Positions 16,572 to 26,481 of a stretch of DNA of 64,000 bases are shown here, piece after piece (position 1 is the stretch's first letter; every line of letters begins with the position of its first letter). A model generated the notes under the pieces. It made no database searches. It was given only the letters and a program-made list of their open reading frames with translations, and was not told the origin of the DNA. The DNA is from Candidatus Neomarinimicrobiota bacterium (lineage in GTDB: Bacteria > Fidelibacterota > Fidelibacteria > Fidelibacterales > Fidelibacteraceae), in NCBI GenBank assembly GCA_021157965.1, contig JAGGVO010000041.1, forward strand, positions 256,119-320,118, in the 5' to 3' direction. The position numbers and the translations under genes were made by a program.

Positions 16572-18362
16572 ATGACTTTACTGGATGCCTGGATTATAGT
16601 AATCTATCTGATAGGTGTTGTTTTATTGGGTATTTTCATTTCCAAAAAAGCGGGTAAAGACCTGAAAAACTATTTTCTCAGCGGAAACCGGGTTCCCTGG
16701 TACTGGCTGAGTGTATCCAATGCCTCTTCCATGTTTGATATAACCGGAACCATGTGGGTGGTTTATGTGATGGTAGTGTACGGCATGAAGGGCATCCTTC
16801 TCCAGTGGCAGTGGCCGATTTTTAACCAGATTTTTATGATGGTGTACCTGGCTGTCTGGATTCGCCGGAGTAATGTTCTGACAGGGGCGGAATGGATGGG
16901 TACCCGCTTCAGTCATCGGGGTGGTGAGCTTGCCAGGCTGGCCGTCACTCTCTTTGCCTTCATTTCCGTCATTGGATTTTTAACCTACGCCTTTCAGGGT
17001 ATCGGGAAATTTGCCGCAACCTTTTTGCCCTGGGATTTCAGCCCGGACACCTATGCCATCCTTTTTATGGGTATTACGGCCGTGTATGTGATCGCCGGCG
17101 GGATGTACAGTGTCGTATTTACCGATGTAATTCAGTTTGTACTCCTGGGTGCTGCAGGCATTGCCCTGGGGGTTATTGCCATGAACCGAATTGATGCCGG
17201 AGAGATTGCCCGGCTGGTTCCCCCTGGATGGGATACTCTCCGCTTCGGTACCCGCTTGGGAATAGACTGGAGTGAAACACTGCCTTCGGCCCAGCAGCGA
17301 ATTATGACCGACGGCTGGGAATTTTTCAGCATCATTATCATGGGACTCCTGTTTAAAGGTTTTCTGGTAAGTAGTGCGGGACCTTCTCCCGGATATGATA
17401 TGCAGCGCGTTTTGGCGACCCGAAATCCCAGGGAAAGCGCCCTCATGAGCGGAATGGTGACCGTTTCGCTTATTCCACGGTGGATTATGATTGCAGGAAT
17501 TACCCTGATGGCCATCAAATTTTTTATTCCTGAAATGCTTGCCATGGGTGCGGATGTGGATTATGAACAGGTTTTACCTTTTGTCATCCGCCGTTTTCTT
17601 CCGGCAGGACTCATGGGCATGATCCTTGCCGGCCTGCTGGCCGGGTTTATGTCTACCTTTGACAGCACGGTGAACAGTGGTGCCGCCTATCTGGTGAATG
17701 ATGTCTATAAACGCTATATCAATCCCAATGCCTCCGATAAAAAACTGGTTTTCGTGTCTTACGGCGCGTCACTCTTTCTTGTGTTATTGGGCATTCTGTT
17801 CGGCCTGATGGCCGAATCCATCAATGAAGCGATGATGTGGATTGTTTCCGGCCTGTGGGGAGGTTATGCCGCTCCGAATATGTTGAAATGGTACTGGTGG
17901 CGAATGAACGGATTTGGTTTTTTCTGGGGGATGGTGAGTGGAATGGCTGCCGCGCTTCTCCTGCCCCTGATGATTCCCGGCCTTCATCCCCTGGTGACTT
18001 TTCCCATTGTTTTCGGACTCTCACTGGCAGGAACTATTGCCGGGAGTTTGTTGACGCCGAAAGAACCCGACGAGATTTTATGCGACTTTTACCGGACAGT
18101 GCGTCCCTGGGGATTTTGGAAGCCTGTAAAAAATAAAGTCCTGACCGAAGCGCCCGGCCTGGAGCCGTCTTCTTTCCGGCGGGATATAATCAGCATCTGT
18201 ATCGGTATTGTATGGCAATTGAGCCTTGCGGCAGTGCCCGTTTATCTGGTTATGAAATATTGGGGATCCATGCTGATATGGCTCGCTGTGGCCTTAATAA
18301 CAACCGGTCTGCTTAAATTGGTCTGGTATGATCATCTGGAAAAAAACTCTCCCGGAGCTTAA
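16572..18362 (+). CDS. Sodium:solute symporter family transporter
   Basis: An integral membrane protein of 596 residues with about 13-14 hydrophobic segments of the SSS (solute/sodium symporter) family. Typical elements are the first helices with YFLSGNRVPWYWLSVS, the GGMYSVVFTDVIQF motif, and GLLAGFMSTFDSTVNSGAAYLVND, which carries the sodium-site serines. The substrate (sugar, amino acid or organic acid) cannot be assigned. AAGGAG precedes the ATG. It follows the SDR gene by 53 bases and ends with a 4-base overlap with the convergent tRNA nucleotidyltransferase gene. Confidence 0.9.
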   Translation: MTLLDAWIIVIYLIGVVLLGIFISKKAGKDLKNYFLSGNRVPWYWLSVSNASSMFDITGTMWVVYVMVVYGMKGILLQWQWPIFNQIFMMVYLAVWIRRSNVLTGAEWMGTRFSHRGGELARLAVTLFAFISVIGFLTYAFQGIGKFAATFLPWDFSPDTYAILFMGITAVYVIAGGMYSVVFTDVIQFVLLGAAGIALGVIAMNRIDAGEIARLVPPGWDTLRFGTRLGIDWSETLPSAQQRIMTDGWEFFSIIIMGLLFKGFLVSSAGPSPGYDMQRVLATRNPRESALMSGMVTVSLIPRWIMIAGITLMAIKFFIPEMLAMGADVDYEQVLPFVIRRFLPAGLMGMILAGLLAGFMSTFDSTVNSGAAYLVNDVYKRYINPNASDKKLVFVSYGASLFLVLLGILFGLMAESINEAMMWIVSGLWGGYAAPNMLKWYWWRMNGFGFFWGMVSGMAAALLLPLMIPGLHPLVTFPIVFGLSLAGTIAGSLLTPKEPDEILCDFYRTVRPWGFWKPVKNKVLTEAPGLEPSSFRRDIISICIGIVWQLSLAAVPVYLVMKYWGSMLIWLAVALITTGLLKLVWYDHLEKNSPGA

Positions 18363-19813
18363 GATTCCTTTTTTTCGGAGAGGGCGTTCCGGGCTTTTTC
18401 CAGCAAAGTGTCTTTATTTTCAACAAGCCAGGCCTTTGCGGCTTCGTATTCGTTGGGGATTTCCCCGTCCAGAATGGCATTTTCTATCAAAGATTTGATT
18501 TTTCCCACAAGGGGCCCCGGGGGGATATGGTAAAAATCCATCAGTTCCTGACCGCGCACCGGTGATTGAAAAGCCCTCAGCCGGTCTTTCTCTTCCACTA
18601 TCTGAATCCGTTTTTCCACTTCGTCAAAATTATTCTGATATTCACGGACCTTTTCCGGGTTTTTCGAGGTGATATCTGCCCGACACAGGGTCAGTAAATC
18701 CCGGATGGAATCCCCGGCTTCAACCCGCAGGCGGCGGACGGCACTGTCTGTGACTTCGTCACCGGCGATTGCAATAGGACGCAGATGAAGCCGGATCAGC
18801 TTCCGGATTTCCTTGATTTGTCGGATAGGCAGCTTCAAATGCCTTCCGATGGTTTCAAACATCCGCGCGCCTACATCCTCATGGCCGTGAAATGTCCACC
18901 CCTGATTGGGGAAAAATCGTTTTGTCGGCGGTTTACCCACATCGTGAAAAAGAGCGGCAAGGCGGACCGTCATTTTATCGGTCATCTTGCATACATTATC
19001 CACCACTTTGAGGGTATGGTAAAAAACATCTTTATGACCATAACCGTTTTTTTCTTCCACCCCTTTCATCCTGCTTATTTCCGGCAGGATTAATGGAAGC
19101 AAACCGGCATTTTCCAGGAGAATAAATCCGATGGATGGCTGGGATGCCATCAGGATTTTTATCAGTTCGTCCCGGATGCGCTCCATGCTGATGATCTGAA
19201 TACGCTTCACCGTTTTTTTGATGGCATCGAAGGTCTCATCCGAAATCCGGTATTGAAAGCGGGTGGCAAAACGGATAGCCCGCATCATTCGAAGCGGGTC
19301 GTCAAAAAAAGTCTCTTCCGGATTAAGAGGAGTCCGGATGATTTGCACTTTCAGATCCCGAATACCGTTGAAGGGATCTTTAAAATCGCCGTAATGATCG
19401 GGACGGATATCCACAGCCATGGCATTAATGGTAAAGTCCCGTCGCCGGAGATCTTCCGTTATATCTGTAAATACCACATCCGGTTTCCGGGAGTCGGAAG
19501 AATACGTCTCTTTCCGGGCAGTGGCAATTTCTATCTGAATATGCTTGAAGGGGATCATGGCGGTTCCGAATTGACGGAATTTTACAACTGGTCCTGCGTG
19601 GAGCGCCCGGGCAACCCGGTCGGCAAAATCCAGGCCGTCCCCGGTCACCACGATGTCAAGATCTGTGATGGGGCGATCTAAAAAGGCATCCCGGACTATT
19701 CCCCCCACAATGTATGTTTCAAGGTTTGCCCGACGGCCTTCTTCACCGATGAGATGTAAACAGTCAATGAGTTCTTTCTGATCCTTCAAAAGGTGGTCAA
19801 TATCTATTTTCAT
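18359..19813 (-). CDS. cca: CCA tRNA nucleotidyltransferase / poly(A) polymerase family, HD domain
   Basis: Adds or repairs the 3' CCA of tRNAs, or adds poly(A); the family members are hard to separate by sequence. The 484-residue product has the class II nucleotidyltransferase signature GGIVRDAFLDRPITDLDIVV with the DxD metal pair, an RRDFTINAMA motif, and an HD domain (LFHDVGKPPTKR). Neither tRNA in this window encodes CCA, so such an enzyme is needed. The ATG at 19813 overlaps the stop of the upstream antiporter-like gene as ATGA; a longer in-frame stretch to 20128 lies inside that gene and is rejected. It is the last gene of a three-gene operon with two membrane proteins. Confidence 0.9.
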   Translation of the reverse strand: MKIDIDHLLKDQKELIDCLHLIGEEGRRANLETYIVGGIVRDAFLDRPITDLDIVVTGDGLDFADRVARALHAGPVVKFRQFGTAMIPFKHIQIEIATARKETYSSDSRKPDVVFTDITEDLRRRDFTINAMAVDIRPDHYGDFKDPFNGIRDLKVQIIRTPLNPEETFFDDPLRMMRAIRFATRFQYRISDETFDAIKKTVKRIQIISMERIRDELIKILMASQPSIGFILLENAGLLPLILPEISRMKGVEEKNGYGHKDVFYHTLKVVDNVCKMTDKMTVRLAALFHDVGKPPTKRFFPNQGWTFHGHEDVGARMFETIGRHLKLPIRQIKEIRKLIRLHLRPIAIAGDEVTDSAVRRLRVEAGDSIRDLLTLCRADITSKNPEKVREYQNNFDEVEKRIQIVEEKDRLRAFQSPVRGQELMDFYHIPPGPLVGKIKSLIENAILDGEIPNEYEAAKAWLVENKDTLLEKARNALSEKKES

Positions 19814-21093
19814 GTTTCCCGGAATAGTTTGATTCGATATAAAGCCCGCTGGTACAGGGGCGGGCCGACCAGCAAATTTAGAAAAACCAGCAGTGTAAGG
19901 ACAGTACAGAGTTCCTGAAGATGAGATATTTCCGGAAAGGATGAAACAATTGAAATGAAACAGAGAGTCAAACCGCTCTGGGATACAAAACCCCTGGAAA
20001 GGGGCCGGGCTGACGGAGATTCCTCCTGCCATTGCCGAAGGAATAACTCCGTGGAAAAACGCAGGGTAACATATCGCATCATGAACAACACGGCCAGCAT
20101 GGATAAAAGGGAGGCAGTGAATGTCCAATGAATTCCTGCGGCTGTCAGGGTGAAAAAAACAACAAAAAAGGGCAGGGAATGCCGGCTGATATCTTTGATG
20201 AAACGCTTACCCGAAGCGGAGTTATAGCGGACGATAATTCCAGCTCCCATAAAAGACAAGATCAGTTCCGGCATGTAAAGATCCCCGCCACCGAAAAGGA
20301 CAATCATGAAAATGACAAGAAAAAAAACAAGTTCTCCCCTGAAATGTTTTAAAAAAAAGCGGAGCAGTAAGCCCATGCTTCCGGAGACAAGGATCACACT
20401 GAAAAGGTGAATGGCAAAGGTTTGGAAGGCTGAAGCCCATTCCGGGCCTTTGGCTGTCATGGCTTTTAACAAAACCCCGTGACCCAAAAACGGAATAATC
20501 AGGATCATGCCGGACAACGTGACGGTATTCAGCACGAGGGACTTGTTCCGCACCGGTGACACATTTTCCCGGTTTACCGAAAGAATAACCGCCGGTGATC
20601 CCGAGGCTAATACGAGCGTAGTAAACAGAATGTAAAAGAAGGTATGAAAGCCTTTTAAAAAGGCAAAATGATGAAAAAAGGCAGAGAGGATTAAAAAAAG
20701 AAGGACTGTTCCTGATAAAACCGCCCCGAACTGCGTTGCCATGAGAAGGGGAATCCTTTTGGAAAAGCCGCTATGGGCCTTCAGCTCAAGACGCCCCCCG
20801 ACAAGGAAAGCTATCATCATAAAGACCATGAAGCGGATGAATTCAAGCGATTGAAGGTCTACAGCCGTTATGAGATTCAGTCCTTCCGGACCTACAAGCA
20901 TGCCATAAAGGACAAAACCCGTCAGCATAGGTAGTGTTTTATTTTTTACGGAATGCCCCACAACCCAGGCCGATACGAGAATCAAACCGAGTAAGATGGA
21001 AGGATTGAGATCGGTCGGCAGGTTCAGATAGTGGGACAGGTATTGGGAACCGACCGTCAGTCCGGTGAGAACCAGGATAATCAGAAAACTCAT
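19810..21093 (-). CDS. Cation:proton antiporter-like membrane protein (second of a pair)
   Basis: A polytopic membrane protein of 427 residues with about 11-12 hydrophobic segments. TGFVLYGMLVGPEGLNL resembles the LGYLLAGILLGPxGL signature of CPA-type Na+/H+ exchangers, and LVLASGSPAVILSV resembles the ion-binding unwound helix. The ATG at 21093 has GGGAGGT upstream and overlaps the TGA of the preceding membrane-protein gene (ATGA). An in-frame start at 21183 would lie inside that gene. The downstream cca start overlaps its stop in the same way. It may form a heteromer with its neighbour. Ion and direction are unknown. Confidence 0.75.
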   Translation of the reverse strand: MSFLIILVLTGLTVGSQYLSHYLNLPTDLNPSILLGLILVSAWVVGHSVKNKTLPMLTGFVLYGMLVGPEGLNLITAVDLQSLEFIRFMVFMMIAFLVGGRLELKAHSGFSKRIPLLMATQFGAVLSGTVLLFLILSAFFHHFAFLKGFHTFFYILFTTLVLASGSPAVILSVNRENVSPVRNKSLVLNTVTLSGMILIIPFLGHGVLLKAMTAKGPEWASAFQTFAIHLFSVILVSGSMGLLLRFFLKHFRGELVFFLVIFMIVLFGGGDLYMPELILSFMGAGIIVRYNSASGKRFIKDISRHSLPFFVVFFTLTAAGIHWTFTASLLSMLAVLFMMRYVTLRFSTELFLRQWQEESPSARPLSRGFVSQSGLTLCFISIVSSFPEISHLQELCTVLTLLVFLNLLVGPPLYQRALYRIKLFRET

Positions 21094-22259
21094 CGGTGTA
21101 CCTCCCACCGTATCAGGAGGATCATAAGGGCATATCCGGCAATATAAGCAAGTCCAAGCCCGCCTGAAATGATGCCGGCACAAGTAGACGAGGAGATCAG
21201 ATGAAGATGAACGGCAATGGCCGGAGTTAAAACACCCAGCGGGATAAGAGATGTAAGGATGGGCCGGATCTCTTCCACCTGCATGATCTGCTTTGTAAAA
21301 AAGTGCCGGAAAGACCAGCGGTTCAGGATAAACCGGAGCAGAATCAGACCGGGGACAATGGCCGGTGTTAACCAGGGGTGAAGTTTAAGAGATAATCCCG
21401 TATAAAAGAGAAGGAATAAAATCACCGGCCGGACCAGCGGTTTGAGAGTGTCCTGAATTTGCTGTTTCCAGAATCCGCCGGATGAGATGACCATTCCCGA
21501 AACCAGATTCATCAGGAGGGGATTAAAACCAAAAAAGTATGACATGCCTGAATTGATGAGCAACAGGCTCAGGAGCCAGATCAGCATTCCTTCGCCCTGA
21601 CTGATCCGCCGGATTCCCATATACACCAGGCGTCCGGTAAACAGGGCGAGCAGAACCTGAATCAGAAGATTCAGTACAAAGTGGGGCATGGAGGTGCTGA
21701 TCCCCATAGGTGAAAGAATCCCAAAAAGGATTATGGTAAACAAACCGCTTAAACCCGCTACGGTTTTGAATATAAACGCAAATGAAGATGAATGTTTTCG
21801 GAATTTCTTTAAAAACAACAGGGATGCCGAAGAAATCTGGGTCAGGGCAAGGGAAAGATATATACCGCCGATGAGAATTTCCCAGGCCGGAAAATGAGCC
21901 AGGTAAAGAAGCACATAAGAAGCGGCCAGCATCACGGTGAACATGAAAAAAGAGTGAAGTGCTGAAAAACGTTTCACATTCACATCGAAATATCGAATAT
22001 CCCTGAATCCGAAAAACAATCCCCAGTATAATCCCTGAAAACCCAGACTGAATTCCAAAAGAGGCAGGGTTTGAACCGCCAATGCGTCCGTCATCAGATC
22101 CAGTCCAGAAACGCCCACATAAACACCCGCCATAAACGGAATGGATATAATGACAAGTTCCCGAAAGATTTCCCGGGTTGCTTCTGTACGGACACAAAAC
22201 ACTCTGAGGAAGAGAAACATCAGGAGAAAGGTCACAAATAAGATGAAAGGCGTTCCCAT
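21090..22259 (-). CDS. Antiporter-like membrane protein (first of a pair)
   Basis: A 389-residue protein with about 11 hydrophobic segments, weakly similar in layout to cation:proton exchangers: the middle has VSGMVISSGGFW and the end has LGVLTPAIAVHLH and GLGLAYIAGYALMILLI. No clear GPxGL motif is visible, so it is either a divergent exchanger or an accessory subunit. It is coupled by a 4-base overlap to the second antiporter-like gene. It is transcribed divergently from recQ across a 112-base AT-rich gap. The assignment rests mainly on hydrophobicity and the partner gene. Confidence 0.6.
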   Translation of the reverse strand: MGTPFILFVTFLLMFLFLRVFCVRTEATREIFRELVIISIPFMAGVYVGVSGLDLMTDALAVQTLPLLEFSLGFQGLYWGLFFGFRDIRYFDVNVKRFSALHSFFMFTVMLAASYVLLYLAHFPAWEILIGGIYLSLALTQISSASLLFLKKFRKHSSSFAFIFKTVAGLSGLFTIILFGILSPMGISTSMPHFVLNLLIQVLLALFTGRLVYMGIRRISQGEGMLIWLLSLLLINSGMSYFFGFNPLLMNLVSGMVISSGGFWKQQIQDTLKPLVRPVILFLLFYTGLSLKLHPWLTPAIVPGLILLRFILNRWSFRHFFTKQIMQVEEIRPILTSLIPLGVLTPAIAVHLHLISSSTCAGIISGGLGLAYIAGYALMILLIRWEVHR

Positions 22260-22371
22260 AAATAAATTTATCTAACTGCTTACTGGCCTGCAATGTGAAT
22301 ATTCAAAACATGCAATATAGAAAAGAATGAATAAATTTTTATTTGTTGGGCCGGATTTTTAATTTACATGC

Positions 22372-24345
22372 ATGGATATTCTGGAAAAAACGCTGAAGGA
22401 GCGTTTTCATCTTCCAGGCTTCAGACCTCTTCAGCGGGAAATAATTGAAGGTATTCTGGAAAGAAAAAATGTGATTGCCGTGCTGGCAACAGGCGGGGGG
22501 AAATCCCTCTGTTTCCAGTTGCCTGCCTTGCTGACGGGGGGGCTGACCCTGGTAATCACGCCGTTGGTTGCCTTAATGGAGGATCAGGTAAAACGGGTGC
22601 AGGAGCTGGGAATTGCCGGAACTTATATTTCATCGGTTCTGGATGAGCGTGAGAAAAGGACCCGTTTGTGCCGCCTTGCCCGGGGAGATTATCAAATCCT
22701 TTTTATTGCGCCGGAACGCCTGACGTCCGAATCCCTGAACCGGGCTCTTGAAAGCTGTCCGCCTTTCTTTATTGCTATTGATGAAGCCCATTGCATTTCT
22801 CAGTGGGGACATGATTTCAGACCGGCCTACATGAAAATCGGTCCTTTTATACAACGCTATGCCGTCCCTTATAAAGCGGCATTCACCGGGACTGCCACAC
22901 GGGAGACTCTTGAGGATATGAAGAGGTCTCTGGGATGGAATACCGCCCTGGTTTTGAAAGCGACCTTTGACCGTCCCAATTTGAAATATATGGCGTATTC
23001 TTTTAAAAATTCCCTAACCAAACTCTATGCGCTAAAAGAAATTTTAAAGGGAATGAAAGGTGCCGGTGCTGTTTACTGTTCAACCCGGAAAGATGTGGAA
23101 CAGATATACGGCATTCTCAGAATGTGGGGAGCCAGATCCTGTATGTATCATGCAGGTCTTTCTCCCGAAATTCGAAAAAGATCCCAGGCAGACTGGATTT
23201 CAGGGCGTATTCCCCTGATTGTTGCCACAAATGCTTTCGGCATGGGGATAGACAAAGGGGATGTCCGTTTTGTGATACACTACCAAATACCGGGGAATCT
23301 GGAAAATTACTATCAGGAAGCCGGCCGGGCCGGGCGGGACCGCCAGGATTCCTTCTGTATCCTTTTATATGCACCGGAAGACAGGGATATTCAGGAATTC
23401 TTTCTGTCTGGCCACACCTGGGATCCGCAAATGCTTGAGGATTCCGTGAAGGATGGCCAAATCCCGGAAGACCTTCCGGAATATGTGAAGCGGTATCTGT
23501 CTGAAACCCTGTACAATGAAGAAAAAGATCCAGACCGTATCCGCCGGGATCTGATGAAACTGAAATCTTATGCATCTCTTCAGATGGGAAAATTTGAGAA
23601 GATGATGGGATATGTATTAGAAAACCGCTGTCGAAGAAAAGCCATCCTGGATTATTTTGATGAAGCATCTTCCCTGAAAAATTGCGGAGGCTGTGATGTG
23701 TGCCTGTCATGGATGCCGGAAGATCTGAAAACGGATTATCTGACGGTAAAAAATGAATTAAATGATGAAATGAATATGACACTTCAGCTGTACACCCGGT
23801 TTGGCAATCATCGGTTTTATTTTAACGGCCATCGTTTCAAACACCGCTCTCTTATTCGCTGCATACTGAAGCATGGCGAGCAAAACGGCCTGGTGCGGGA
23901 AATTGTCCCGGGCCTTTGGAAAACAACTGATAAATGCCGAAAAGAACTCCCACACCGCATGGAAGACCTGACTTTAAAACACTTTCCCGGCTTGGTTATC
24001 AAGGCGAAAAAAGTTATCCAACGCACGGGAGGTCAACGGCTTGAGGCATGGTCAGAAATTCTTCCCCGGTGGTTTTTTCGGGGTATTGGCAGGAAACGTT
24101 ACCGGAAAATTCTTTCGGAGATCTCATCCGGAGATGAAATACGGACCATTTTATTCCCTTTTCATGAATCAATTATTGAACGCGTGTTGCGTATATGGGA
24201 AGCGGATACGGGAAATTTGCCCCCGCGAAAGAGACATCTTTTAAAACTTTTGACCCAACACGGGATATCACCGGATTGTCAGGAACTCTATCTTGAAAAG
24301 GAGGGTGTGCAAGGAACAAAAGTTTATTCAAACCGTTGGGATTAA
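22372..24345 (+). CDS. recQ: ATP-dependent DNA helicase RecQ family
   Basis: A 3'-5' superfamily 2 helicase for recombination and replication-fork repair. The 657-residue protein shows motif I LATGGGKSLCFQLPA, motif II DEAHCISQWGHDFRP, motif III TGTAT, motif V NAFGMGIDKGDVRFVIH and motif VI QEAGRAGRDR. The RecQ zinc site follows: C in NRCRRKA and the CGGCDVC cluster. The C-terminal 200 residues are winged-helix-like but I cannot see a clear HRDC domain. No Shine-Dalgarno precedes the ATG at 22372; an out-of-frame ATG lies 4 bases earlier. Confidence 0.92.
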   Translation: MDILEKTLKERFHLPGFRPLQREIIEGILERKNVIAVLATGGGKSLCFQLPALLTGGLTLVITPLVALMEDQVKRVQELGIAGTYISSVLDEREKRTRLCRLARGDYQILFIAPERLTSESLNRALESCPPFFIAIDEAHCISQWGHDFRPAYMKIGPFIQRYAVPYKAAFTGTATRETLEDMKRSLGWNTALVLKATFDRPNLKYMAYSFKNSLTKLYALKEILKGMKGAGAVYCSTRKDVEQIYGILRMWGARSCMYHAGLSPEIRKRSQADWISGRIPLIVATNAFGMGIDKGDVRFVIHYQIPGNLENYYQEAGRAGRDRQDSFCILLYAPEDRDIQEFFLSGHTWDPQMLEDSVKDGQIPEDLPEYVKRYLSETLYNEEKDPDRIRRDLMKLKSYASLQMGKFEKMMGYVLENRCRRKAILDYFDEASSLKNCGGCDVCLSWMPEDLKTDYLTVKNELNDEMNMTLQLYTRFGNHRFYFNGHRFKHRSLIRCILKHGEQNGLVREIVPGLWKTTDKCRKELPHRMEDLTLKHFPGLVIKAKKVIQRTGGQRLEAWSEILPRWFFRGIGRKRYRKILSEISSGDEIRTILFPFHESIIERVLRIWEADTGNLPPRKRHLLKLLTQHGISPDCQELYLEKEGVQGTKVYSNRWD

Positions 24346-24369
24346 ATCGGAATTCAGGTATATTTGTTT

Positions 24370-26481
24370 ATGAAGAAAATATCAAGGAAGAAATTAATAT
24401 ATCGATACTTCATTTATTCGCTGCTGATCATGCTGTTCGGCTTTTTTCTCCTTCTGGGCGGCTATTTTTATCTGAGTCGGGATTTGCCGGGATTGGAAGA
24501 GCTTGAGCGCTTTGAACCGGAGCTTATCTCCCGGGTATATGCTTCAGACGGGACGATTCTAAAAGAATTTTACACACAGCGGCGGGTTCTCATTCCCCTT
24601 GAAGAAATCCCGACCCATGTCGTGAATGCCCTGTTGGCGACGGAGGACCGGGACTTTTATGATCACTGGGGGATGAATGTCAAACGGACTGTAAAAGCCT
24701 TTCTCGTCGGATACGGTGGTGCATCCACCATCACTCAGCAGCTTGCAAGAACACTTCATCTGAACCTTGAGCGGACATATATCCGTAAGTTGAAAGAATT
24801 GATCATTGCTATCAATATTGAACAGACCTATACCAAGGATGAAATTTTGGAAATGTACCTGAATTCAGTCCATTTTGGTCACGGAACTTACGGAATTCAG
24901 GCAGCAGCTAAGCTTTATTTTAACAAGGATGTACAGAATTTAAATCTGGATGAAGGGGCCATGTTGATTGGACTGCTGCCGGCACCGGCCCGTTTTACGC
25001 CTATCCTTTATCCCGATGTGGCCATTCAACGGCGGAATCTGGTCCTCCGGAATATGGTTGTGACCGGTAAAATCAGCAAATGGGATTATGCCAATGCCCT
25101 GAATCAGAATACTTCAGTGGCGCCCCGGCGCGAATCCCCGGGCATTGCCCCCTATTTTACCGAATATGTCCGGCGGGAAATTTCGGATTTGGCAGACCGC
25201 TACAACATCAACATTTACCGGGACGGACTGGAAATTTATACAACGTTGGACAGCCGGATGCAGATGATTGCCGAAGAAGCTCTTCAGAACCATTTGCGTT
25301 ATCAGCAGAAGAAACTGGACCGCCGACTTTTGGCAAACCGTGAGGAAATGATCAACCTGCTGGGCGTTCAGGCGGACAGTGTGGCCCATCTGTCCAATGA
25401 TTCTCTGTTTCAGCTGCTTCCTAAACGCCAACGTGCTGTTCAGGGGAGTTTTTTTGCCATCAATCCTGAGAACGGAGCCATATTGGCCATGATCGGCGGC
25501 CGGGATTTTGAAGAAAGCAAGTTCAACCGGGCCGTCCAGGCCGAACGTCAGCCCGGTTCCATTTTTAAACCCTTTGTCTATACGGCTGCCGTGGACAATG
25601 GTTTTTCACCCTGCGATCAGGTATTAAATCAGCCGGTTGTGATCATTGAAGCAAACGGGACCCGGTGGACCCCTACCAACTATAATGGTAAAACCGGCGG
25701 ACTCGTGACGATGAGGGAGGGAATCCAATGGTCTACAAACCTTGTTTCAATTCGCTGGGCTCAAAAGGTGACACCGGCTGTTGTCCGGGATTATGCACGG
25801 AAAATGGGACTCACGACCCGCATAGATGCTGTCGAGTCCATTTCTCTGGGGACATCACCCACGCGCTTATCCGAGCTGGTGGCTGCCTATGCCATTTTTC
25901 CGAATCAGGGAGTGTGGAATAAACCGTTTGCCATTACGCAGGTTCTGGATAGAAACGGGCATGAAGTCTACCGTAGCCCCCGGGATACCCGGGAAGTCCT
26001 GAGCCGGGAGACGGCTTATATCATGACTGATATGCTGCGCACAGTTGTGGATGCTGGCACGGGTGGAAGCATTCGATGGAAATATCATTTTAATGTGCCG
26101 GCCGGCGGGAAAACCGGTACGACTCAGAATTTTACCGATGCCCTTTTTGTAGGGTTTACAAAAAATCTATGCGCCGGGACCTGGGTCGGAGTGGACGATC
26201 CCCGGGTCTCTTTGGGTGAAGGTCAGGCAGGATCGGTGGCCGCTCTGCCTATATGGGCAACTTTTATGAAACATGTCTATGATGAACTGGAACTGCCTGT
26301 GAAAGATTTTGACATGCCACCCGGTGTCCGATCCATTGAAATTTGTTCCGAAACAAAAAAACTCCCGACTGAATATTGTCCTACGACAACTGAAATTTTC
26401 AATGTCCGGTATGCGCCTAAAACACGGTGTACAGTCCATGGGAAAAACAGCTCCCGCTCAAATCAGGGCGTGGATTTCTAA
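24370..26481 (+). CDS. Penicillin-binding protein 1A (bifunctional)
   Basis: Class A PBP that polymerises and cross-links peptidoglycan at the outer face of the inner membrane. Of its 703 residues, 15-37 are a membrane anchor. The GT51 glycosyltransferase has EDRDFYDHWG and GASTITQQLAR. The transpeptidase has SIFK in RQPGSIFKPFVYT, STN, and KTG in GGKTGTTQ. A short cysteine-bearing tail (ICSETK, EYCPTT, RCTVHGK) follows. The ATG at 24370 is preferred over a TTG two codons upstream. Its last four bases overlap the convergent CBM9-like gene. Confidence 0.93.
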   Translation: MKKISRKKLIYRYFIYSLLIMLFGFFLLLGGYFYLSRDLPGLEELERFEPELISRVYASDGTILKEFYTQRRVLIPLEEIPTHVVNALLATEDRDFYDHWGMNVKRTVKAFLVGYGGASTITQQLARTLHLNLERTYIRKLKELIIAINIEQTYTKDEILEMYLNSVHFGHGTYGIQAAAKLYFNKDVQNLNLDEGAMLIGLLPAPARFTPILYPDVAIQRRNLVLRNMVVTGKISKWDYANALNQNTSVAPRRESPGIAPYFTEYVRREISDLADRYNINIYRDGLEIYTTLDSRMQMIAEEALQNHLRYQQKKLDRRLLANREEMINLLGVQADSVAHLSNDSLFQLLPKRQRAVQGSFFAINPENGAILAMIGGRDFEESKFNRAVQAERQPGSIFKPFVYTAAVDNGFSPCDQVLNQPVVIIEANGTRWTPTNYNGKTGGLVTMREGIQWSTNLVSIRWAQKVTPAVVRDYARKMGLTTRIDAVESISLGTSPTRLSELVAAYAIFPNQGVWNKPFAITQVLDRNGHEVYRSPRDTREVLSRETAYIMTDMLRTVVDAGTGGSIRWKYHFNVPAGGKTGTTQNFTDALFVGFTKNLCAGTWVGVDDPRVSLGEGQAGSVAALPIWATFMKHVYDELELPVKDFDMPPGVRSIEICSETKKLPTEYCPTTTEIFNVRYAPKTRCTVHGKNSSRSNQGVDF

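Noticed and set aside
19814-20128. 105-residue N-terminal extension of the tRNA nucleotidyltransferase
   Set aside because: Lies wholly within the antiporter-like gene on the same strand in another frame; the family domain begins right after ATG 19813.
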